Source: Calycina herbarum (Eukaryota; Ascomycota; Leotiomycetes; Helotiales; Pezizellaceae). Taken from it: a stretch of 64,000 bases of DNA. Positions 1-9,819 of the stretch are shown piece after piece. The translations under genes were made by a program, and so were the position numbers. Numbering within the stretch: the stretch's first letter is position 1; each line of letters opens with the position of its first letter. A model generated the notes under the pieces. That model made no database searches, was not told the origin of the DNA, and worked only from the letters and a program-made list of their open reading frames with translations. The stretch lies in the NCBI GenBank assembly GCA_001414485.1, contig LLEY01000078.1, positions 221,057 to 285,056 on the forward strand. The letters run 5' to 3'.

Positions 1-1586
1 TGAAGCGGAAAAGAGGGGAAGTTTCAAGAAAGGTACGAACTAAGCTTTATGAGAATATACTCGATTTGCGGTGTTGTTTTGCATCTTTTTGTAGATTGAT
101 CTACTCCCACTACATTAATAATAAGTTTGATTTACTGTCGAACAGAACCCCATTGTCGAATCCTCTAATCTTTACAAATTTTCAATGTCGCCGTAGCATA
201 AAACTTTAAAGTTCTTTCCGCGTAAGATTTAGAACCCTTGTCACGAGAGGTAAATATAGCTGCGTAAGTGGAAGAAAAACACAGAGTATGCCAATGTCAT
301 TCCGTCCCAATGCCAACTTCGGCTGATTTCGTCTCGTTGCGTGGAAGTGCAGTCGGTATGTTTTTCGATAGCATCCCGATTTTAATGCTGGGGTTCCTTT
401 GCCGTAAAGTACTCCATCTTCTTTCAGTCTCTTAATCACGGTTTTTGGTGCCGTTTCAAGGGTCTCTGCTCATGGTCTTATGGTGTGCGCAAAGGTGAGT
501 GAAAGTAGTTTGTGTAGACTGGTACCTCTTAACTTCAAAGTTCAACGCTCTTCCAAGCACCCGCATAATATCTAATGCTTGGTCCTAAAATTTAATTGAG
601 ATGTATGATGGTTCCATTTTTGATTCTGGTGTCAAAACTTTCTGAAGTTTACGACTTCTCGGTATGTAGTATTTTTACGAAGAGACTTGTTATTGGGGGA
701 GAGAAGAAAACTTGGGTTATTTCGCTTATAAAACTACTTAGAGACATGACTTCACTCCCCACTCCTCTCGCCCTACTGCAACATACCATAGTCACGGAGA
801 AGGGATGTAGGGTACTCTAAGCTTGGATTAGACACCCTAGCAAACCATATCTCTCGGGTTATAAAAAATCCCATTTCCCTCAACTGAATAAGTGCCCTCA
901 AGAGTTTCCAAGAAGTCTAACTTTCTATCCAATTTACCGTCGAATATAAACCTACCATCGCTTCTCCGATATACTTGCAGCTTGTTTTCAAACCTCCGGA
1001 CTTTCCTACCCGGGCGAAAGTAAAAAGAATCACTTCAATAGGGTCGCGCCTTGTGTCTAAATACAGCCGAAGAAGACGTGTGCTCATGCGTGGTTTGTCT
1101 TCATGCCATGTTATCATGGTCTCCGCCAGCTATTGAGCCTGCCTGTTCTTATATATTACGATGATATATTATGATTTTCGTGGGTTGTGTGGGATGTCAA
1201 AAAACGTACTGAACTACGAAACTCCAACAGCTAGGATAACATCTATTACACAAGCTCCTAGACCGATAAGTAAGTAGTTTAGAAAACAACTTGAAAGAAC
1301 AAACTTGTAGCCTTCCAACCCAAAAGATTTCTGTGTCAAAATGTGGTTTAGCAAGTTTCCCATGAAGTCAGGTATGCGGAAGAAATGTAACTCAAGTCAA
1401 CGTCAGGTAGTACTTCTTGTTATTGCAACGTCTGACAAAACCACATCACTTGACAGGATAGACCATCAATCTCGGAAAAAGGCTTGGTTTCAAAGTATCT
1501 ACAAAAAGAGCATTTCGGCTCACCAAATCCCCAGAGTACTCAACCCCATAAAGAGCAATCCACCCACCAGCAGTAATCCTCCCCCA
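1..1586. other. Intergenic, no supported gene
   Basis: I see no convincing gene here. The open frames are short (under 80 codons), lack recognisable motifs and are not joined by plausible introns. The right end would hold the 3' untranslated region of the minus-strand rhamnose dehydrogenase. The remaining L-rhamnose pathway genes (lactonase and 2-keto-3-deoxyrhamnonate aldolase) could lie beyond the left edge, but nothing in this stretch shows them. Confidence 0.5.
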
Positions 1587-2529
1587 TCACTGAAGATTAA
1601 CAAACAACCCCCCATCCACAAGCAGTTGCGCCCCATTAACATACCCACTCAACTCCTCACACCCCAAAAAAACCGCCGGCCCAACCATATCCCTCGGCAC
1701 CCCCGTCCGTCCCAGCGGAATCCTCTTCTCCATATACTCCCTCTTCTCATCATCATTCAGATCCTCCTCATTCAGTTGCGTCTTAATAGTTCCAGGAAGC
1801 AGTGCATTACAGCGAATCTTATGTGGTCCTAAAGCTACGGCAAGTGATTGCATAAGGGAAAGGACACCAGCTTTGGTGGGTGTATAATGGGTTTGCAACC
1901 CTCCACCGACGAGGGCGGAGATGGAGGAGATTGCGATGATGGAGCCGCCTCGACCTTGGGAGGCCATTTGACGGGCGGCAGCTTGGCAGGAGTAGAATGC
2001 GCCGTCGAGGTTTATGCGGACGGTGGAGGCGAAGAGGTTGTGGTCGAGGCTTGGGGAAAGTTAGTTTTTTGTTGTCTTTGAAGTTTTCATTTTGAAAGCA
2101 GTTCAACTTGACTCTCAAGTCTCCCTCTCACCCCCCCTCAAACCCAATCTCCCTCAAAAAAAGAACAGAAAAAGACAATTAAAAAACTCACTCCAAAAAT
2201 TCCGCAAACTGACAAACCCCCGCATTACTAACAAAAATATCCAACCCCCCAAACTCCCCCACCGCCCTCTCCACAAGATCCTTCCCCGTCTCGGGTTTAC
2301 TAATATCCCCCTCGACCTCAATCAGCTGTCCTGCCTGTTCATCTTTTTCTTTCAGAGCCTTCGCTTCCGCGAGGATGGATTCCTTATGGTGCGCGTCCGA
2401 GGGAAGGTTGAGATGGTTGATCGCAACATTACATCCTTGACGGACATATTCTAGAGCGATGGCGCGTCCGATGCCTGTTGTTCCGCCGGTGATGGCTGCT
2501 GTTTTGCCGAGGAGGAGGTGGTTTGCCAT
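1587..2529 (-). CDS. LRA1: L-rhamnose 1-dehydrogenase (SDR family)
   Basis: Short-chain dehydrogenase predicted to oxidise L-rhamnose to L-rhamnonolactone with NAD(P)+, the first step of the fungal non-phosphorylated L-rhamnose pathway in the cytosol. It has two exons, 2529..2192 and 2049..1587, joined across a 142 bp intron (donor GTGAGT), giving 266 aa. The Rossmann glycine motif TGGTTGIG is at residues 14-21, NAG at 102-104, the structural Asn at 126, the catalytic Ser at about 155, and YTPTK at 168-172. The C-terminus VDGGLFVNLQ and the segment ISSISALVGG match the yeast LRA1 enzyme as I remember it. Length is normal for the family (about 258-266 aa). The gene lies 786 bp downstream of, and on the same strand as, the rhamnonate dehydratase, which supports the substrate assignment. 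A generic SDR role is the alternative but is less likely. Confidence 0.92.
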
Positions 2530-3315
2530 TTTTAATTTTTGTGGTTGCGTTGTTGTTGTTGGGGATGGAGAGGAGATGGCGGGGTTGAGGAGGGGTCGAA
2601 GAGGGGTTTAAGTTGGCTATACGGCAGACCGTTTTATGTCGGACTTGTGTTCAAGTGAATGTAGCGACAAGACGAGGCGCAACACGAGAAAATATCAAGG
2701 AGGAAAGAAAGATTCACCAAATATGAAAAGATGCATCTTGACTTTCTAAATTGTTTGGCCATTTGCACACAGGCACGTCAGCGGCCCTCGGGTCGGGAAA
2801 GCTTCCTTTCATCTGATCCCTGTATTGCCCCACGATTCGGTCTTCTGTAATTACCACCGAAGCAGGGCCCAGCCTGGCCTGGAAAATGGAAGCATCGGAA
2901 CGGATTGCAAAAATTTCACGTGTGATATGTACGTGAACGATTTAATTAATCGGAAACTCAAGCCGTATGTATGTAAGATCCCAATTCGGGAAAGAACACC
3001 TCAATACCTAGCTAGGCACTTTCTTCCATCTAGAATCCATCATAAGGGCTTTGCATTTTCAAGACAGCGGAGACCAAAGCATATATAGTTTCTTGGAATA
3101 TTTACATTCTAAAATATGTACCAAATAAAGAAAAAGACACAATTTGTTCGTAAATGAAAAAGAAAGATGCCATGAGATTATTCCTAAGAAAATCTATGTG
3201 TCATATCGCGGTCATATGACAAATGCTGTAGGTATTACCTATTGGACCGCTCGTATAAACTCCCAATGCAAGAAGAGTCACTCATCCAAATAAACACCTA
3301 CCCACTTACCCAAAA
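2530..3315. other. Intergenic between the two rhamnose genes
   Basis: This holds the presumed promoter of the dehydrogenase (right next to 2530) and the 3' region of the dehydratase. I see no additional gene. The largest open frame (2825-3088) has no motif and no plausible context. Confidence 0.6.
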
Positions 3316-4757
3316 CTAGATCAGATCCTTGACACCTTGTAATATGCCATTAACACCATCAGTCTTCTCCTCTGCCTTTGCTCCTTTTTCTGGTAGTGGT
3401 CCGCGAAGAGGCCCTCCAAGCGGTCGCTCCGGGTTGGGTGTTAAAAGGTATTGAGCTGGGATCAATTTGGCGGCGGGGTTGAGAGTTAAACCAAAACCTG
3501 GCTTATCCAGTTGGGTAACATCGAGGTAACCGTTTATTGGAATTGGCTCATCCAAAAATAACTTTCCAAAAACGGGCAGTACACTCTTTCCATCTGGTGA
3601 GTTGGCAAGATATTCCTGGAAAGGGCAATTTGTTTGTGAGACGACAAAATGATAGCTGTATGGTCCACTGGCGTGTGGGACAACAGGGATATCGTAGGCC
3701 GCAGCCATCGCAGCAACCTTGAGAAGTTCCGTCATACCACCAAGCCACATAACATCGGGTTGAATGATATCCAAATTTCGTCCCTCAATTAGCTTTCGGA
3801 ATCCGTAACGGGAATACTCGTGCTCGCCAGTGGTAAACTTTAGTTGGGGGAGAGCTCGCTTGATTTGTGCAAAACCTTCCGTGTCATCAGGGGAAAGACA
3901 CTCCTCCCACCAGTTGATATTGAGGTCCAAACAAGCAGTTGCAAGTTCAATGGTGTATGAAACGTTGAGACTCATGTAACAGTCGACCATGATTGGGAAA
4001 TCCGGACCGACACTTTCACGGTGTTTTCTCAGGAACTCGACGTTCTTCTTGAGACCCTTGTGGCCCTCCTCTGGGCAGTATGGCAACGGAACCTTTGCTC
4101 CCCAGAATCCCATGGATTTCGCAGCAGTTGGTTCGGGACCAGTGCAGTAGAAATCCAATCTGTCACGGGTAGCCCCTCCAATCATCTTGTAGACTGGCTC
4201 ATTTCTGACCTTTCCGAGCAAGTCCCAAATTGCAAGATCAATGACGGAAATGACAGCAATTGGAAGCCCCTTGCGTCCGTAGAACATAGCCCCTCGGTAC
4301 ATCTGTTCAAAAATGTGGTTTGTGTTTCGTGGATCGGCGCCGATCAGGAATCGCTCGAAATGTTGGTGGACAAGCCAGCATGCTGGGGGACCTGTTTGCG
4401 TTTGCAGTTAGTATGGTGTTCATTGAGTGGTGGAGTGGAAGAATTACCTCCGAATCCAGTTGCAAAACCAACAGTACCATCCGAGCCCTCAATCTCTACG
4501 CAGAAAGAACCGAGAACATTGATTCCCCAGGAAGTTCGCGAAGTTCTGTATTCCTCCCATCTCGACATGGGTGTTGAAATGGGCGTGTCAATTAACCTGT
4601 TGTCCTGTCAGCGTTGTAGTAGTTCCTTGCATAGCAGTCCTCCTTACCAATGGCCACCCTCCACATTGTGGTAATCTCCTCCGGAACCGACGCCATCAAC
4701 GACATAGGTTCTAATTGCTTTGATTGAGGGGAAAGCCCGTACTGTAGGTGTAGTCAT
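3316..4757 (-). CDS. LRA3: L-rhamnonate dehydratase (enolase superfamily)
   Basis: Predicted to dehydrate L-rhamnonate to 2-keto-3-deoxy-L-rhamnonate, the third step of fungal L-rhamnose catabolism. There are three exons: 4757..4648, 4596..4448 and 4391..3316, with 51 and 56 bp introns, giving 444 aa. It is a mandelate racemase/enolase-type enzyme. The N-terminal part has GGDYHN, HWLIDTPISTPMS and SWGINVLG. The barrel carries metal ligands Asp223 (MVDCYMS), Glu249 (WWEEC) and Glu276 with His277 (TTGEH), and the catalytic His326 in VVPHASGPYSYH. The C-terminal DEPIPINGYL followed by DKPGFG is the signature I recall from bacterial RhmD, which argues for rhamnonate rather than fuconate. The start ATG at 4757 gives the N-terminus MTTPTVRAFPSIK, and no upstream in-frame extension is needed. 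It is co-oriented with the dehydrogenase and divergent from a Zn2Cys6 factor. Confidence 0.94.
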
Positions 4758-5153
4758 GGTGGTAGATTGAAGATAATTGTGTGTTTGGGAAGAAGAAGAG
4801 GGGAGGGAGAGATGCAAATGTGGCGGTAGGGTTTAGGACGTACGGCATTGTACTTGTATTTGAAGGCGTTCTAGGGCGGGCAGAAGATTGGCTGGACTGG
4901 CATGATGGCTAGCTCAAGCAACAGCGTAGTGAATGGATTGACGATTCGTTGGTGGGGTGGTTGTTGGGGTAGTTTCGGGACCAGCTATCCCATGCGCCGA
5001 AGTGGACTCGCTGGATCTCGCTGGACGAGGGCCGGCATTGCAGAATTCACTCGAATGAAGCAATCGCCAGATGGACAATTGATCCACCATGGAGCAAGCG
5101 TTGGCCGAGTCATGATGCTTTGGCCTCTGTGCAGGTCAGTCGGGGGGGAGGGG

Positions 5154-5176
5154 ACAGTACAGTACAGTACAGCACA
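5154..5176. repeat. ACAGT pentanucleotide repeat
   Basis: Four near-perfect copies of a 5 bp unit (ACAGT) in the divergent intergenic region, probably a microsatellite. Confidence 0.8.
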
Positions 5177-5209
5177 GGACTAGGGGTGGGATAGGATAGA
5201 GTGGAAGAG

Positions 5210-5234
5210 GGATGGGATGGGATGGGATGGGATG
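5210..5234. repeat. GATGG pentanucleotide repeat
   Basis: About five copies of GATGG in tandem upstream of the Zn2Cys6 regulator. It is a short microsatellite likely to vary in copy number. Confidence 0.85.
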
Positions 5235-5471
5235 CATGGCCGCGGTCGCCGGAGAGGGCAGGATTGGCTTGGCCTGTCCTGGCTTCGAATTGCATGAGGT
5301 GTGTTGATTTGATTTGGGGGGAGGGGGGAGGGGAGAGGGGAGAGGGGTGGTGGAAGATGGAGTGCGATGTAGTGGAGGTGGAGCTGGAGGTGACGGAGAG
5401 AAGTAAAGTTAGAGTTGCGTTGTTCCCCGGCGGTGCCTCGAAGACCTGCTGTCCCACACCGTCGTGGGTTC

Positions 5472-5504
5472 GGAGAAAAAGGAGAAAAAGGAGAAAAAGG
5501 AGAA
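5472..5504. repeat. GGAGAAAAA 9 bp tandem repeat
   Basis: Three perfect copies of GGAGAAAAA plus a partial fourth. It is a purine-only tract. Confidence 0.9.
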
Positions 5505-5882
5505 TTGGAAGAAAACAGAAGCTGGGGAACGTTGAGCAGTAACGGTCGCTTGAGGTCGTGAGTGCTTTTGAGTGGCATCAATTGGGAAGAGTGAAGAGTG
5601 AGGAGTGTGGAGGGCAGATCAGCAGGAAAGTTCAATCTTCAGAACACAGCGTCATGCATGCCGGTACTTTCTTGAAGTCGTCGCACAGCATACGCCCTCG
5701 AATCTCCTCCATCCCATGGGACGCTTTCTTTTCCCCCGCGAGTCGTAACCCAGGTTTGCAGGAGATCAGGCAGTGGCAGGCCATCCAAGTAAGAACAGCG
5801 GTACTCTGGCATACACCCTGAAATGATCAAGTCAGTGTTGAGCAGGCATTGAGCAGGCCTCGCGGGCACCTCTTTCGAGGGA

Positions 5883-5906
5883 GTTATGGGGTTATGGGGT
5901 TATGGT
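5883..5906. repeat. GTTATGGG 8 bp repeat
   Basis: Two and a half to three copies of GTTATGGG in tandem. Confidence 0.75.
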
Positions 5907-6175
5907 GTTGTCAGTCACATGGCGGGGAAACGTTGCAGGGACCTGACAGCCATCGGCCTCAATGCTTCTCCTCTTCTCCTCTCCTCTTTTCCCATTCGAT
6001 GCATTTCGCATTCACGGGTGCCTGACGAATGCTGGGAATGGCTTCTGCAAGGACGTTGGTGGCGGATGATGTCTTTCTGAGTGCTAGCAGGCCGTTGCGA
6101 TTGACGCCTGTCGTACAGCGTGCAATGCTACCACCGTACAGAGGCTCTGGAGGAGTGAGAGTACACCTGCAGTGA

Positions 6176-6215
6176 GTACAATAGTACAATAGTACAATAG
6201 TACAATAGTACAATA
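6176..6215. repeat. GTACAATA 8 bp tandem repeat, 5 copies
   Basis: Five perfect contiguous copies of GTACAATA, about 170 bp before the upstream ORF of the Zn2Cys6 regulator. The unit contains the palindrome GTAC. Confidence 0.93.
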
Positions 6216-6386
6216 GGAGTCTGGCAGTCTGGTGTGGCCTCGATGCTGCACTGAATGTAAAAAAGTGAAGCTCCAGCCGAGGGAAGACGAAGGTCATGCC
6301 CATTCCGCCCATTCAGACCGCATTGCATTCACGCCGACTCGCCGAGCTTCTCCCCGCAATTCAAGACCCCTGAAGCCATCACCTTA

Positions 6387-6617
6387 ATGGCCAGCCCCAG
6401 CCCCAACTCCTCCTACCCCACCCCCTCCAAAACAAAACCAAAACTTCTCCAGACTTCCCCACAAAACTCCCGCACCTCGCTACTTCATCCCCGAGTTTCG
6501 AAGCTCGTCCTGAACTCGACCGAAAACACAGCTCTCAAATTCCACCATTTTGGTCTAGCTATCGCAGCGTCGCATATCCCCCCCCATAGCCACTCCAGTC
6601 CAGTCCACTCCGACTGA
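6387..6617 (+). promoter_or_regulatory. Upstream ORF with TGATG overlap to regulator start
   Basis: A 76-codon ATG-initiated open frame rich in Ser, Pro and Thr. Its stop codon TGA (6615-6617) shares its last base with the ATG (6617-6619) of the Zn2Cys6 gene, giving TGATG. If the transcript starts upstream of 6387, this uORF would be read first, and the regulator would depend on leaky scanning or on termination-reinitiation. The arrangement is visible in the sequence. That it acts in translation is inference, because the transcription start is unknown. Confidence 0.4.
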
Positions 6618-9511
6618 TGGATATCAAACCTTCACCCCCTGCCTCCCATGGCTCGCATGTCTCGCAGAATCCAGCCACGAATCATCCCGAGTCCGAGGAA
6701 GAGAACGCGTATAGCGACGATGGCTTCGCCGACAGTGGTGGAGATAATGGCGAGCGGTCCCGCAAAAGACAGCGGAGACCAATGTCAGTCTCGTAAGGAA
6801 TTATGTCTCCTTCTACCATTCATCAAGATGCAGAGACTTCGACTTCTCCCGTCGCGCCCTTATTCTCAGAGCGTGATGAGGTCGTCGAACCACCTCAAGA
6901 CCTTGAAGAATCCCAAGAGCAAAATTGGCTAACTATCCGTCGAAGGTGCGAGTTATGCAAGCAAAGAAAGGTATGTGCCAGAAGGCCAACTCATCTCGTT
7001 TATCTTGTTTTCCTCTACTTCAATCATCCTGCTTTTCCAGAAGACTCAGACTGGGGGAATTGCTCAAATCGCAAAGGCCCAAATTCAGAGTATTCTTCTG
7101 AACCTGAACCTGAACCTGTCGAGCGTCCCGTCAGCCAATTTCTAATTGTCTTTGGGGTTGAGAGTGAATCGCTCTCTCTTTTCTTGTCAACGGTCTTCAC
7201 AACATCCTAACGTTGTTGTAGGTGAAATGTGACCGTGGTCAACCCTCTTGTGGTTGGTGTACCCGAAATGGAGCTACCTGCGAGTACAAAGAACGCAAAA
7301 AACCCGGCCTGAGAGCTGGCTATGGTCGCGAGCTGGAGCAGAGATTGGATAGACTAGAGGAGGTTTTACGATCACATTCCCAGATTTTGGAATCCTCCTT
7401 CCCCAACCGAACTGGTAGTTTATCCAGCGACCATGAGACACCACCCAGCCGAGCGACTTTCAGATCCAATGACGGCTTTCGAGGCCACATACCACACGCA
7501 GAGACCGCGCTCTTCTTACAAAGACCATCCTCGGCGTTTCCTGGTGGAACTCTCCCTGGAACTCAGTCAATGGAATTCACGACTGCCGTTGTTCAAACAC
7601 CGACGACGCTACCTCCGCTTCACCGTGACATCTTCCAGCAGGGAATGCATCAGACGACTCACCCGCACAACCAAGCCCATCCATCTCAAACCAGTCAAGC
7701 ACCTGATTTTTACAGCACCAGCCAGGCACATGTCCAGTCGCCGAGCCTCAATGTTACTCAGAATCAGAGTGAATTTACGTCGGAACAAGCGTTACCCCCG
7801 TATGACCTCCTCTACGCCCTAGTTGATCTATACTTCAAGCATGTCAACACATGGTGTCCAATATTATACCGTGCGTCGACGCTAAGCTCCTTATTTGGGC
7901 CAGCGCCCCTGGAGGAAGCAGATAGGATTTTGTTACATGCCATTGTTGCTACCACAATCAGATTCTCAACGGATCAGCGACTGACGGAGGAGAAACGTCG
8001 TCATTATCATGATGTATCAAAGCAGAAGGTATTGCTCTATGGAATGGAAAACTCTTCGGTCAAGGCATTGCAAGCTTTGGTAATTTTGGCTCTTGACCTC
8101 GTTGGCAGCAGTAATGGGCCACCGGGATGGAACCTGCTCGCTTTGCTTACTCGATCAGTTGTTCAGTTGGGCCTTTCTGTGGAGCCAACATCTTTTTCTG
8201 TCTCACCAGTCTATCCTTCAATTTATACCCTTCGAGCTATGGTATTGCCAGAAGCCCAAGATTTTATTGAAGAAGAATCCAGAAGACGGCTATTTTGGAT
8301 GGTCTATCTCCTGGATCGATATGCGACGGTTGCAACTGCTTTTGGATTCGCGCTTGATGAAAAGGAAATTGATCGCACCCTTCCCTGCCGAGATGAACTT
8401 TGGTATAAGAATGAAGCTGTTCAAACGAGATGGTTCCGTACAAGCAAGCGCGAAACTTACGATATGGATAAGCCTGAAAACCTCGGAGCTTTCTCTTATT
8501 ACATTGAAATTCTCGGTATTCTGTCTCGGATTCACAAATTTCTCAAGAATCCAGTTGATATTAGTGCGCTCACGGATGTATCGCAATGGCAAGCACAATA
8601 TCGGGAACTTGACAGTATGCTTGCAAATTGGAAGTTTAATCTTCCTGGCGACTATGGTAACATGGCAAAGCTTTACCAACCTGGTGGAAGCAAGTCCATG
8701 AATTGTGGATGGGTTATGCTTCATGGTTAGTTACAATAGCCTAAAATTGTGCAAAGTGTATGCTGATTCAACAATAGCAACTTATCACACAACGGTGATC
8801 CGACTGCACTCCTCAGCTGCCTATCCCACGAACAGATCACCCATCTTCACTCCTTCTTACGGTGCAGGTCAACGTTGTCTCGAGGCAGTGGAGAATATCG
8901 TGGCTCTTGGAGAATTTGTGCTCCAGACTGGCATGTTACCAAAACTTGGACCCCCTTTTGCTTTTACCCTCTGGGTTGCAGCAAGATTGTTGTTGGTTCA
9001 CGGCTCGACTGTCGACCACAAGTTAAGCCCAAAGATACAGTTTTTTGTCGATAGTCTTCGGGAGATGGGTCGCTTTTGGGATGTTGCGGAAAGATACACA
9101 GCCATACTCCAGCGGGTTCTGGATGAGCATAGAGATTCTGAGCGGTCTGTTGGCCCGGCCGGAGAACGAATCACCCCATCTTCAGTGAAGATATTGGCAG
9201 ATATGAGACGGTGTGCATACGATCTGGACTTTTTGATATCAAGACAGCCAAAGCACGTTGGTATGGTGTCACGAATGCCGAGCATCACGCCAGCTAGGAC
9301 GCCCGCGCCAAATGAGCTGGAGTACTTTGAAACCTTTGATTTTTTCAATTTTCCCAAATTGCCAGTCACCAATGGAGATATGGGCCATGCAGATACGAAT
9401 GGAGTTGGCGACATCGCCGCACCTGTGATGGGCATCGGACCCAATGAATTCAACATTACCAACTTTATGGTCGACGCAAATTCAGATTGGCTATTCAAGA
9501 ATCAGAGTTGA
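6617..9511 (+). CDS. Zn(II)2Cys6 transcription factor, possible rhamnose regulator
   Basis: Nuclear DNA-binding regulator of the GAL4 class. Four exons are inferred: 6617..6792, 6946..6970, 7222..8725 and 8778..9511, giving 812 aa. The zinc cluster is split over exons 1-3: Cys60, 63, 70, 77, 80 and 87 with spacing C-x2-C-x6-C-x6-C-x2-C-x6-C. It is preceded by the basic run RSRKRQRR and followed by RKKPGLRAGYGRELEQRL, which leads into a short coiled coil (about 100-125). The central part, from LPPYDLLYALVDLYFKHVN, is a fungal-specific transcription factor (MHR) domain. Exon 2 is a 25 nt micro-exon encoding CELCKQRK; skipping it would destroy the zinc cluster. The gene is divergent from the rhamnonate dehydratase, so a RhaR-like role in rhamnose use is plausible from position. 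I cannot identify the orthologue from sequence alone. Confidence 0.88.
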
Positions 9512-9800
9512 TTCTACTAATGGAACAGATACCGATGAGTTAATGAAGGATGATACCAATTTTGCATAAGGGGTCGTATTTTTTTGGATAGTTGGGCAAA
9601 AAAACAATGGGTATATATTGACAGGAGGTGGAAACCTTGGGGCATCACACAAACCTTTTGGAGCAACAACAGTGAGGCTGGAACTCAGCAGCACTGTTCA
9701 ATTTTTTGCCACAATTTCGGGTCTCCCGTTGATCATACATACCACTTATTGACATAACTTGAGATCTCAGTGTTCTGCGCAGCTGTATCTCGCAGTGCAT

Positions 9801-9819
9801 GCCGAGGTGTGGCCTCGGC
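9801..9819. other. Inverted repeat (7 bp stem, 5 nt loop)
   Basis: GCCGAGG and CCTCGGC separated by TGTGG, located 290 bp after the stop of the Zn2Cys6 gene. A second small stem, CTCCTT/AAGGAG, follows within 20 bp. It could be a 3' UTR structure; no function is shown. Confidence 0.5.

Larger units (their letters stand above)
4758..6616. other. Divergent intergenic region rich in microsatellites
   Basis: 1.86 kb between the divergently transcribed dehydratase and the Zn2Cys6 factor. It would contain both promoters and the 5' leader of the regulator. It is unusually dense in short tandem repeats (listed separately) and in G-rich runs, for example 5315-5350. One match to the CreA consensus SYGGRG is at about 4953 (GTGGGG), but such 6-mers are common. 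No protein gene is supported apart from the short upstream ORF at 6387-6617. Confidence 0.6.

Noticed and set aside
4021..4674. 217-codon plus-strand frame
   Set aside because: Antisense shadow of the rhamnonate dehydratase exons and introns; no motif.
4953..4958. CreA site in the dehydratase/regulator promoter
   Set aside because: A single 6-mer SYGGRG match is expected by chance; not enough to claim regulation.
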